DNA of 64,000 nucleotides, from the NCBI GenBank assembly GCA_002368155.1, contig AP018180.1, forward strand, positions 744,001-808,000, given 5' to 3'. Both the position numbers and the translations under genes were made by a program. Numbering within the stretch: the first letter of the stretch is position 1; every line of letters starts with the position of its first letter. This DNA is from Nostoc carneum NIES-2107 (GTDB lineage Bacteria; Cyanobacteriota; Cyanobacteriia; Cyanobacteriales; Nostocaceae). The notes below the pieces were generated by a model. The model did no database searches and was not told where the DNA came from. It was given only the letters and a program-made list of their open reading frames with translations. Positions 28,323 through 36,509 of this stretch are shown one piece after another.

Positions 28323-30645
28323 AATTATAGTTAGTAATAATATCTTCGAGGTTTTCTAATTTATCTAATAAATAAATGGAAGAATGATAAGATTCTTCTA
28401 TTAATTGATTTTGTTCTTCTGGGGTGGCTGATGTGTTATCTGCAAGGGAACGGATAGAACTGCGGATAAGATTGAGCGAAGTCCGAAAATCATAAGACAT
28501 CTGAATCAAACTTGGTGGTTGGATGATTAAGCTGTTCGGATTTTGCTCAACAACTGGAAGTAAACTTTTATTCGTTTTCAAGTTAACAATATCGTCAAAA
28601 ATATCAATAATATTCAGAATTCTCCAGGCCGATTTGTAGGTCTCTTCAATAATTTCGTGCCGCTCTTCGACATTATCTATCAGATTCTCAAGTAATAAGT
28701 TGAGGAATCCAATCATTGAGTTCAGTTGTGTCCGAATTTCGTGCGAAATGCGGACTAAGCTTGGATTGTATTGAGTAACAACCTCAGGATAGGCAACCTG
28801 CGCTGAGTATTTACGCATTGCATTGAGGATTTTTAATCTTGGTGAGTTCTTATCAGGACGATCAGCAAATTGCATTGAATAGAGGCGTGAGTAAAAACCA
28901 CCTTTTTCTAACAATTCTTCGTGGGTACCTGTCTCTACTACTTTTCCATGATCTAAGACTGCTATTTGATCGGCTTTTTGGACTGTAGAAAGACGGTGAG
29001 CAATTACCACAGTTGTGCGATCGCGGCTGAGATCATCTAGCGCACTTTGAACTAGGCGTTCGGAAACGGTATCTAAGGCGCTGGTGGCTTCATCGAGAAT
29101 TAAAATTTCCGGATTTTGGACTAAGGCGCGAGCGATCGCTAATCTTTGCCTTTGTCCTCCAGATAACATGACACCGCGATCGCCAATTAAGGTATCAAAT
29201 CCTTGAGGCAATTTTATAATAAACTCGTATGCATTCGCCTGTTTGGCAGCCGCAATAATTTCCTCTTCGCTGGCTTCCGGTCTGCCATAGGAAATGTTAT
29301 TTCGTACTGAGTCATTAAACAGAAAGGTATCTTGGCTAACAATCCCCATCCGTTTTCTTAAGGATATAACATCAAATTCCCGCAAGTCTTTACCATCGAT
29401 AGTAATGGAGCCAGCTACTGGGTCATAAAATCTGGGTAACAGGTCTGCTAAAGTTGATTTCCCAGCTCCAGAACCTCCTACTAATGCCAGAGTTTGACCA
29501 CGGGGTAAATCTAATGTCACATCTTGCAGCACCAACTTTTCATGGCCAGGGTATTTAAAGGACAATGAATTAAAACTTACTCCCTTTTCTAATTTTGTAT
29601 ATGTCAGCTCACCATTGCCCATGAATGGCTTGTTAGTTAAGCTTAAAAATTCACTTACCATGTCCACACTAGTAGCTGTGCTGGCAAAACTACTGCGAAT
29701 GGAATTGAGTTGCGAAATTAATGGCAGTACCCGCAATAAAACCAATAAATAGGTTAAAAGTACGGCAGAAAGAGATACTATCTGATCGGCAAAGAAAATT
29801 TTACTTAATAAGACAATCAGCATTAAAGCTGAAACTCCCATGACTTCACTCAAAGGCCCGATCGCTTCTGAGTTAACTTGAGATTGGAAATCTGCCTTTT
29901 CACGCGCCCGAATTAGCTTTTTAATATGTTGAAATTCTCTGGACTCGTTGCCTGTTGACTTAACTAAGCGAATACCATTGAGGACTTCTAATAAAGAAAT
30001 TGAATATGCACTAGACATCTCACTCAGCTGCTTGCCAAATTTTCGAGAACGAGCAATAGCAGACTGGTTGATTAAAGTTACTAAGGACAGCAACAGTGTA
30101 GAAATAATTGTCAATTGCCAAGATATTGACAGTAATAAACCAATAAAAACAAAGATGGTAATTGAGAGTATTATTAATCTAATAGTACTGCCTAAAGTAC
30201 TGGCTGTACGTCCAATTTCCCCGCCTAGTTTATTAATTAAATCGCCAACTTTTGTTTTGGCATAATAATCTATATCAACGTCCAATAATAACTTTAATCC
30301 AGCTTCTCGCATATCTGATGTCAGCATTCTGCTTAAAGAACTAGATGCTAAACTGCCAGTATAATTTGCCAAGTTTTTTAAAAATATTGTGAAGATAATT
30401 GCTCCAGCCATCACCCCAATACGGTAATTTTCTGGAACTTTATCAAAAGGAGACATAATAGCTGTTAAAAGCTTTGGTGCATTGGTTAAATCTACCTCTT
30501 GCCCGACAATTCTTAAAATTACTGGCACAATTAAAGTTGTACTTATACCATTAAATAATGCTCCGGAAAAGCCTAAAATTATTGTCAAAATAATCAAACC
30601 AGGATAAGGCTTGGCAAATCTGAGTAGCAATTTTTTGGTAGACAT
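28315..30645 (-). CDS. MsbA-type ABC exporter with C-terminal tandem HisKA-like tail
   Basis: 776 residues. A six-helix exporter membrane domain (about 15-325) is followed by an ATPase domain with Walker A VGGSGAGKST, signature LSGGQRQRLAIARAL and Walker B ILILDEATSALD. A normal MsbA/HepA-type exporter would end near residue 600. Here about 150 more residues follow. Residues ~633-690 match a histidine-kinase dimerisation box, SHEIRTQLNSMIGFLNLLL, with His635 encoded at 28741-28743. A second related unit at ~715-770 reads SYDFRTSLNLIRSSI, with Asp719 in place of His. No HATPase domain follows. The gene opens a six-gene glycan operon. Export of a lipid-linked or envelope polysaccharide is inference from family and context. 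Confidence 0.9.
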   Translation of the reverse strand: MSTKKLLLRFAKPYPGLIILTIILGFSGALFNGISTTLIVPVILRIVGQEVDLTNAPKLLTAIMSPFDKVPENYRIGVMAGAIIFTIFLKNLANYTGSLASSSLSRMLTSDMREAGLKLLLDVDIDYYAKTKVGDLINKLGGEIGRTASTLGSTIRLIILSITIFVFIGLLLSISWQLTIISTLLLSLVTLINQSAIARSRKFGKQLSEMSSAYSISLLEVLNGIRLVKSTGNESREFQHIKKLIRAREKADFQSQVNSEAIGPLSEVMGVSALMLIVLLSKIFFADQIVSLSAVLLTYLLVLLRVLPLISQLNSIRSSFASTATSVDMVSEFLSLTNKPFMGNGELTYTKLEKGVSFNSLSFKYPGHEKLVLQDVTLDLPRGQTLALVGGSGAGKSTLADLLPRFYDPVAGSITIDGKDLREFDVISLRKRMGIVSQDTFLFNDSVRNNISYGRPEASEEEIIAAAKQANAYEFIIKLPQGFDTLIGDRGVMLSGGQRQRLAIARALVQNPEILILDEATSALDTVSERLVQSALDDLSRDRTTVVIAHRLSTVQKADQIAVLDHGKVVETGTHEELLEKGGFYSRLYSMQFADRPDKNSPRLKILNAMRKYSAQVAYPEVVTQYNPSLVRISHEIRTQLNSMIGFLNLLLENLIDNVEERHEIIEETYKSAWRILNIIDIFDDIVNLKTNKSLLPVVEQNPNSLIIQPPSLIQMSYDFRTSLNLIRSSIRSLADNTSATPEEQNQLIEESYHSSIYLLDKLENLEDIITNYNYE

Positions 30646-30824
30646 CAGTTCTGCGTATCATAATTTATTTATTATTAACACGAATATTACCGATGTCACT
30701 ACATTAGCTAATCTTCATATTTATTATCAGTTTTTTCAGGGTAAATACGTATTTTCTTTAAAAGAGAAATTTCAACAAATATCAGTTTTTTGAAAAACCT
30801 AATATTTTTCTTATAAAGATATAT

Positions 30825-31988
30825 TCACAACCGAAAAATTACTGATTTTAAATGAGAAGCCATAGATTCCACACTATATTTTTCTACACATCTCTCGCGA
30901 GACTTTCTACCACGGACATTTGCTAAATCTAAATCGTCAAATATTAATTGAATTGTTGTTGCAATTTGCTCTGGGTTAGCAGGTTCAACTAAATAACCAG
31001 TTTCACCCAAAATTTCGGGAATATCACCGACTTTTGTTGATAATACAGGTTTAGCCATTGACATTCCATCTGTAAGTTTCAGAGGAAATTGTGCGCGAGT
31101 TTCGGGTGTATCTCTTTGGGGAACAACAACAATGTGAGCAGCAGCCACTACATCAGGCATTATTTCAGCAGGATAATTGGGTAATTTAATAATCCAATGT
31201 CCCCACTTTTGTTGAATTTGCTGATCGTAATCATCATAAGGACTACCACCAACAATTACTAACCTAAAGTCAGGCTGATTAATTTGATCCAGTGCTATGA
31301 GAACATCTTCTAAGCCTTTATAAGGTCGAGGAGCACCCGGAAACATTAAAATTTTATATGCAGATAAACCGTAGCGAATTCTGCTAGTTTCAGACTCATA
31401 TTTAGCTGGATCGAATAAAGATGTATCTTTGCCATTGGGAATTAAAGTACCGCCAAAACGCTGTTGGAGAAATTGAGTATGTACTGTCACAGCATCGGCA
31501 TAATTTATCAAATTCTCCATCCATTTTACATATAATGGATGATTAGGATTTTTCAGCGCCCCATCTGGTTTTAATAAATCTCTGGCTAACTGTTTAACTG
31601 TAGGTTGATATCGCCATTTATCACCACCATGCCAACTGAGTTCCCAGTCATCTATATCTAAGATTATTGGTTTTTTGCTAAATATTTTTTTTAGTAAAGC
31701 TACGCCATAACTTCCTAATTTTGGCTTAATTGCATAAACTATATCTCCTTTAATCTTGGGTATAATTTTGCGAATTTCTTGAGCAAAGCTTGGGAAATTA
31801 CTACCAGGTAGATGGTAGACTTTAAATTCTGCTGGTAAATAGCTATATAATTTATTGCCAAATAAAAAACCAATAATTTCCACCTCAATATCTAAAGCTT
31901 TAATAGCTTTACCTAACAAGTAGGCACGCATAATAGCAGCACTTGATAAATCAGAGACTATTATTGATACTAGGAAAATGTTTTTCAC
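30825..31988 (-). CDS. Glycosyltransferase family 4
   Basis: 387 residues with a GT-B fold. Motifs are LDIDDWELSWHGG in the acceptor domain, then KILMFPGAPRPYKGLEDVL, FRLVIVGGSPYDDY and PLKLTDGMSMAKPVLSTKVG in the donor domain. It follows the next upstream gene by 13 bp and stops 179 bp before the exporter gene starts. The two upstream glycosyltransferase genes may therefore form their own unit or be read through into the exporter operon. Confidence 0.9.
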   Translation of the reverse strand: MKNIFLVSIIVSDLSSAAIMRAYLLGKAIKALDIEVEIIGFLFGNKLYSYLPAEFKVYHLPGSNFPSFAQEIRKIIPKIKGDIVYAIKPKLGSYGVALLKKIFSKKPIILDIDDWELSWHGGDKWRYQPTVKQLARDLLKPDGALKNPNHPLYVKWMENLINYADAVTVHTQFLQQRFGGTLIPNGKDTSLFDPAKYESETSRIRYGLSAYKILMFPGAPRPYKGLEDVLIALDQINQPDFRLVIVGGSPYDDYDQQIQQKWGHWIIKLPNYPAEIMPDVVAAAHIVVVPQRDTPETRAQFPLKLTDGMSMAKPVLSTKVGDIPEILGETGYLVEPANPEQIATTIQLIFDDLDLANVRGRKSRERCVEKYSVESMASHLKSVIFRL

Positions 31989-32001
31989 TTATTTATTAAA
32001 A

Positions 32002-32841
32002 TTATTTAGTACGCCAAGGGTTAGTAATTTGATTGGGCAGAAATAGTGGAGCTAATTTATCGAATATCCTCGTGTAAACAGAGCGAGTCACATCTTTTGC
32101 ATATTGAGGTCGGTAAGGATAAGTACAGTGAAGTACTTTAATTCCCTCATGAATGTTGTAACATTCTTTCCATTTGCTGAGGTAATTATAGGTAGGAGGT
32201 AAGACTTTTAGCTTTGGTTTAACAGTGGCGATCGCAGCTGCAAAAGCACCTTGGTCTTTTAATAGCAATTTATCTTGATTATTCTTGATAATTTCAAAAT
32301 AACGCTTAAATTCATCAAAAAATTTGGCAGTTATCTCTGTTTTCCTAAAGGCGATAAAGCCACCATTGTATTGAATACTATCTTCCTGAAGCGGTAAACC
32401 TATAGCTTGTAAAGTTGGCAGAACATCTGCTAATATATCTTGCTGCTTACCTCTCAATAAATTCGTGGCTTTAATAATACTCGGCTGTACATCTTCAGTT
32501 AATAATAAATCTTCCGTGCTTAAAGCTTCAAAGACATCATTAATTGGAGCAAGTAAGCAAATATCTGAATCTAAGTAGATGGTTTTCTGAAATTGCGAAG
32601 TCGCATACAAAGCTAGTTTGGCTTCTCGTGATGCTAAAACCGTATTTTCATTTGCGGGTGCAGGTTTTAAGATGACATTTTTGAAAGCTTTGAGGAAAGG
32701 ATAGAATATTGGCGGAATGCGGTCGATTAAAATAATGATTGGCTCTTGATGAAATTTTCTCACAGATGCCAAAAAATGAATGCAGTCTTGAAAAGAGTAC
32801 ATTCCTGTTAAAATAGTAATAAATCCTTTTTCAGAATTCAT
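32002..32841 (-). CDS. GT-A-like glycosyltransferase
   Basis: 279 residues. FQKTIYLDSDICLLAPI carries a DSD metal motif. DSIQYNGGFIAFRKTE and KDQGAFAAAIA correspond to acceptor-site segments of GT8/DUF616-like enzymes. It is the most upstream gene of the minus-strand glycan cluster, and a promoter is expected in 32842-32965. It is distantly similar in layout to paralogues A-C but lacks their GIYTLAND start. Confidence 0.78.
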   Translation of the reverse strand: MNSEKGFITILTGMYSFQDCIHFLASVRKFHQEPIIILIDRIPPIFYPFLKAFKNVILKPAPANENTVLASREAKLALYATSQFQKTIYLDSDICLLAPINDVFEALSTEDLLLTEDVQPSIIKATNLLRGKQQDILADVLPTLQAIGLPLQEDSIQYNGGFIAFRKTEITAKFFDEFKRYFEIIKNNQDKLLLKDQGAFAAAIATVKPKLKVLPPTYNYLSKWKECYNIHEGIKVLHCTYPYRPQYAKDVTRSVYTRIFDKLAPLFLPNQITNPWRTK

Positions 32842-32965
32842 GATTTTTATTATATTTTATTATTTAACAGCCAATGCTGCTTAAACAACCAGCATTGGCT
32901 AAATATTAAACCTTGTTTTTTAGTTCCATTATTTTCTATGAAAATAATGAATTATTCATTGTTTA

Positions 32966-33193
32966 TTACCAATCCGATAATTTCAGTTGTCCTGTTTGAA
33001 TATGGTCGAAGACACGATTAATCAGGCGGCGTTCTCCCTCAGTGATATCACCATTAGCCAAAATAGTAGATGTCAGTAAAGTATGGTCTTGACGGCTCAT
33101 TGTGCCTGATGAAATAATTTTATCGACAATTTTCTTCACAGCAGTTTCTGCTGGGGTACTGATGCTTGGATAAAGCAAGGCTGGGGAATTCAT
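32966..33193 (-). CDS. Small conserved hypothetical protein
   Basis: 75 residues from ATG 33193, supported by AGGAG 5 nt upstream; the longer frame to 33220 lacks this. The sequence contains ETAVKKIVDKIISSGTMSRQ and NGDITEGERRLINRVFD, which look like two short helix pairs. The composition resembles small regulatory or TerB-like proteins, but I do not recognise a family. It lies upstream of the glycan cluster on the same strand, 124 bp away. Confidence 0.7.
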   Translation of the reverse strand: MNSPALLYPSISTPAETAVKKIVDKIISSGTMSRQDHTLLTSTILANGDITEGERRLINRVFDHIQTGQLKLSDW

Positions 33194-33566
33194 AAATCTC
33201 CTATAGATGCAATTGAGCATGACAATATTTGCTAGACCTCTGTATTACAAAAGGTTTGCAGGAAAATTTTGGAATATTAAATTTTCTTGAATTAAACAAA
33301 TATTGTTGATGCCTGATGACCGAAATTCTGATTGTCTTGCTGACAAAAAGAACAACATTAATCTAGCGTCGCATTTATGCTTCTTTCCAGAGAAATTGTA
33401 CTGATTAATCTCATTGCTTAATAATTACTATCACCCTCACCACCGGGAAAATACGGTTATTCATGCTGATGTCTCATGATTTTTCCCGCTAAAATGAACA
33501 ACATATAAATAATTTATATAGCTATTACAGATAGCTTTGATGTTCTGCGCTGAGGAAATTGAGTTT
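33194..33566. other. Divergent intergenic region
   Basis: Between the small hypothetical gene and gloB. An inverted repeat CGGGAAAA (33444-33451) with TTTTCCCG (33481-33488) is visible. Otherwise I see only AT-rich DNA and no convincing gene or promoter. Confidence 0.4.
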
Positions 33567-34340
33567 ATGCAGGTCATTCGTCTTGAAGCACTCTCGGATA
33601 ACTATATATTCTTGCTGTACGATCGCACGCAAAATATCGCAGCTGCTGTTGACCCTGCAGAGGCTCAACCTGTATTCAGGAAACTGACAGAACTTAACGC
33701 TAAATTAGTAGCGATTTTTAACACCCACCATCATCACGATCATGTGGGTGGTAATCAGCAGTTGATGCAAAAATTTCCTGAAGCGATAGTCTATGCTGGA
33801 GTTGAGGATCGGGGAAGAATCCCAGGACAAACTGTGTTTCTTGAAGATGGCGCTCATGTGCAGTTTGGCGATCGCATGGCTGAAGTCATCTTCGTTCCCG
33901 GACATACCCGCGCGCACATTGCTTACTATTTTCCCCCAGAAGTAGCCGGGGAACCAGGGGACTTATTCTGTGGCGATACTCTATTTGCAGGGGGTTGCGG
34001 TCGTATATTTGAAGGCACACCTGCACAAATGGTGAACTCGTTAAATAAACTTCGTTCTCTACCTGATAATACACAGGTCTGGTGCGCCCATGAATATACG
34101 TTAAAAAATTTACAATTTGCCCTGACTGTTGATGGTGAAAACGCTGACTTACAAAAACGCTTTGATGAAGTCAAGGCTTACCGTAATCAGGGAAAAGCTA
34201 CCATTCCTTCAACGATAGGGGTGGAGAAACGTACCAATCCTTTTTTACGCTGGGAGCAACCAACACTACAATCGGCGGCTAAGAGTAACGATCCAGTGCA
34301 GACTTTTGCACGGATTAGGGGGATGAAAGATAAATTTTAG
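33567..34340 (+). CDS. gloB: Hydroxyacylglutathione hydrolase (glyoxalase II)
   Basis: Hydrolyses S-lactoylglutathione in methylglyoxal detoxification. It is a metallo-beta-lactamase fold with the dinuclear metal motif [10 protein letters not shown] (residues 53-62 from ATG 33567), followed by [24 protein letters not shown] and CAHEYT. The C-terminal helical domain keeps the glutathione-site pattern (EKRTNPFLR). ATG 33567 gives 257 residues, the usual size; the longer frame from 33537 adds ten unlikely residues. Confidence 0.95.
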   Translation: MQVIRLEALSDNYIFLLYDRTQNIAAAVDPAEAQPVFRKLTELNAKLVAIFNTHHHHDHVGGNQQLMQKFPEAIVYAGVEDRGRIPGQTVFLEDGAHVQFGDRMAEVIFVPGHTRAHIAYYFPPEVAGEPGDLFCGDTLFAGGCGRIFEGTPAQMVNSLNKLRSLPDNTQVWCAHEYTLKNLQFALTVDGENADLQKRFDEVKAYRNQGKATIPSTIGVEKRTNPFLRWEQPTLQSAAKSNDPVQTFARIRGMKDKF

Positions 34341-34390
34341 TTATTTGTCATTGGTCATTAGTCATTTGGCATTTGTGATGAGTTGTTTGT

Positions 34391-35470
34391 ATGTCTGATG
34401 ATGCTGGTTTTTGTCCTAATTACAGCGCAGCGCGGAAGCGGTTTCGGGGTGCGGCGTTGGCTTTGGGATCTAGCTTAGAAGCATACTCCATTGAGCAAAT
34501 TGGGCCAGATGGGGAAGACTTGACTATTGATGTGGCTTTTTTAGGAAACCCCAATCCTCAAAAGATTGTGGTTGTCTCTAGTGGATTGCATGGCGTGGAG
34601 GGATTTTTTGGTTCTGCTGTGCAATGTACTTTGCTAGAGAAGCGTCTTGTAAATTGGAATCAAAGCCAAGGGATTGCTGTATTACTTTTACACGCTTTGA
34701 ATCCTTACGGCTTTGCTTGGCGCAGAAGGTGGAATGAGGAGAATATCGACCTCAATCGTAATTTCCTGCTCCCTGGCGAAGCATATAGCGGGAGTCCAGC
34801 AAAGTATGGTGAGTTAAATGCTTTTTTCAACCCAAATTCACCACCATCCCAGTTTGAGCCATTTCTGTTAAAAGCGATCGCAATTATTCTTCGCTATGGC
34901 ATCAATTCTTTAACCAGCACGCTACCAGTAGGACAATATGATTTTCCCCAAGGTTTATTTTTTGGCGGACATCAACCCTCAAAGACTTATCAGATTCTTG
35001 ATGCCCATTTTGCTCGGTGGGTGGGGAATGCCACAGATGTTGTACATATTGACTTACATACAGGGTTAGGTAAGAAGGCAACCTATAAACTTTTCATTGA
35101 TTATCCGCCGGAGTCTGAGTCTACCCAATGGCTAATTGCGAATTTTGGCGCGAATTATGTGGAACCTTATCTAGCCAGAAAAGTTGCTTACAAGTTTCGT
35201 GGAGGATTGGGAAATTGGTGTCAGGCAAAAGTTCCCCAATCTAATTACAGGTATCTTACCGCAGAATTTGGTACTTATTCAGTCATTCAAGTAGTGGAGG
35301 CATTACGAGCAGAAAACCGCGCTCATTTCTTTTCGCCAGCAAATCACCCATCTAAAGAATCGACAAGTCAGCGGTTAATGGAAGTTTTTGTGCCTGCGGA
35401 TCAGGGTTGGCGGAATGTGGTAGTCTCTCAAGGACTGGATTTGGTAGATCGCGCGATCGCGGCGCTATAA
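34391..35470 (+). CDS. DUF2817 zinc-carboxypeptidase-like protein
   Basis: 359 residues. The elements of an M14-like metallo-hydrolase are present: VSSGLHGVEGFFGS (His and Glu zinc ligands), NEENIDLNRNFL, HIDLHTGLG (third ligand) and TAEFGTYS with the probable catalytic Glu. The family is annotated as DUF2817, and its substrate is unknown. It starts 50 bp after gloB in the same direction. There is no signal peptide, so it is cytoplasmic. Confidence 0.87.
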   Translation: MSDDAGFCPNYSAARKRFRGAALALGSSLEAYSIEQIGPDGEDLTIDVAFLGNPNPQKIVVVSSGLHGVEGFFGSAVQCTLLEKRLVNWNQSQGIAVLLLHALNPYGFAWRRRWNEENIDLNRNFLLPGEAYSGSPAKYGELNAFFNPNSPPSQFEPFLLKAIAIILRYGINSLTSTLPVGQYDFPQGLFFGGHQPSKTYQILDAHFARWVGNATDVVHIDLHTGLGKKATYKLFIDYPPESESTQWLIANFGANYVEPYLARKVAYKFRGGLGNWCQAKVPQSNYRYLTAEFGTYSVIQVVEALRAENRAHFFSPANHPSKESTSQRLMEVFVPADQGWRNVVVSQGLDLVDRAIAAL

Positions 35471-35571
35471 GCAATACAATAGACTTCTTGCAGAAGTTGG
35501 GAAAAGGATAAGGGAAAAGAGAGAAAGGTTTTGTATTTTTCCCTTTCCCTTTAACCTTTCCCCTTTTTCCA

Positions 35572-35612
35572 CCTCTTGCAAAAGTGCTTTGTGCAAGAGG
35601 TCTAATTTTTTT
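35572..35612 (+). terminator. Probable Rho-independent terminator
   Basis: CCTCTTGCA (35572-35580) pairs with TGCAAGAGG (35592-35600) around an 11-nt loop, followed within 5 nt by a run of seven T (35606-35612). It separates the DUF2817 gene from rplI. Confidence 0.7.
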
Positions 35613-35761
35613 GCACCCTAATAGTTGCGATCGCCCCCTGCGATTCGCTAGGATCTGTAAGCTTTAGGGTATTGACCAAGCCGCTTGGGATACAGCTACA
35701 CATCTGTGAGCTATCCGGCTGCAACCCAAGTTAATGAGATTCTACAGGAAAACGAAAAACA

Positions 35762-36220
35762 ATGGCGAAACGCGTACAGTTAGTTTTAACTCAAGATGTG
35801 AGTAAGCTGGGAAAATTAGGCGATTTAGTAGATGTAGCTCCTGGCTATGCTCGTAATTATCTAATTCCGCAAAAATTGGCAACTCATGCTACTCCTGGTA
35901 TTCTCAAGCAAGTAGAACGCCGTCGTGAACAAGAACGTCAACGGCAATTAGAGCTTAGACAACAAGCTTTAGAACAACAAGCAGCTTTAGAAAAAATTGG
36001 CAACTTGAAAATTGCCAAGCAAGTTGGTGAAAATGAAGCTATTTTCGGTACTGTTACCGCTCAAGACGTTGCAGATGCAATTCAAGCAGCTACCAATCAA
36101 GAAATTGATCGTCGCGGTATTACACTCCCCGATATTAACCACCTGGGCACCTACAAAGCTGAAATTAAGCTACATTCAGAAGTAACCGCACAAGTAACCA
36201 TTGAAGTTGTTGCTAGCTAA
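35762..36220 (+). CDS. rplI: 50S ribosomal protein L9
   Basis: 152 residues with the classical bL9 layout: an N-terminal domain [34 protein letters not shown], a long connecting helix rich in Glu/Gln/Arg (about 40-75), and a C-terminal rRNA-binding domain. Its placement directly before dnaB is the conserved bacterial rplI-dnaB order. Confidence 0.97.
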   Translation: MAKRVQLVLTQDVSKLGKLGDLVDVAPGYARNYLIPQKLATHATPGILKQVERRREQERQRQLELRQQALEQQAALEKIGNLKIAKQVGENEAIFGTVTAQDVADAIQAATNQEIDRRGITLPDINHLGTYKAEIKLHSEVTAQVTIEVVAS

Positions 36221-36509
36221 CTGAATTAATTACTAATTCGTAATTCGTAATTCGTAGTTTGTGAGGCAGTACAGTCTTGGGGTCTCCCCAAGTTAAGTAA
36301 CTGCCGAACCCGAAGGGTAATTCGTAATTTATTTAGGATGCAGAATAAGTTCATTTGTTGAGGTAACAAGACAAATATTTTTGCTGATTTCTAGTTACTA
36401 AATTCATCTACGGACTAATTAGGAATTACGAATTCACAATTACGAATTATTGGCAATTTTTCATGATAAAGGTAACAAAGCAATCTGGCTCGCCAGTTGA
36501 ACATCGCTT
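36221..36509. repeat. rplI-dnaB spacer with TAATTCG tandem repeats
   Basis: Repeats of TAATTCG(TA) flank a stretch resembling known cyanobacterial interspersed elements (GGGTCTCCCCAAGTTAAGTAACTGCCG). The repeat unit recurs in inverted form near 36430 (ACGAATT) and again downstream of argJ at 47170-47210. Confidence 0.6.

Noticed and set aside
28315-30645. Hybrid histidine kinase activity of the ABC exporter tail
   Set aside because: No HATPase domain follows the H-box-like segments, so autonomous kinase activity is not supported.
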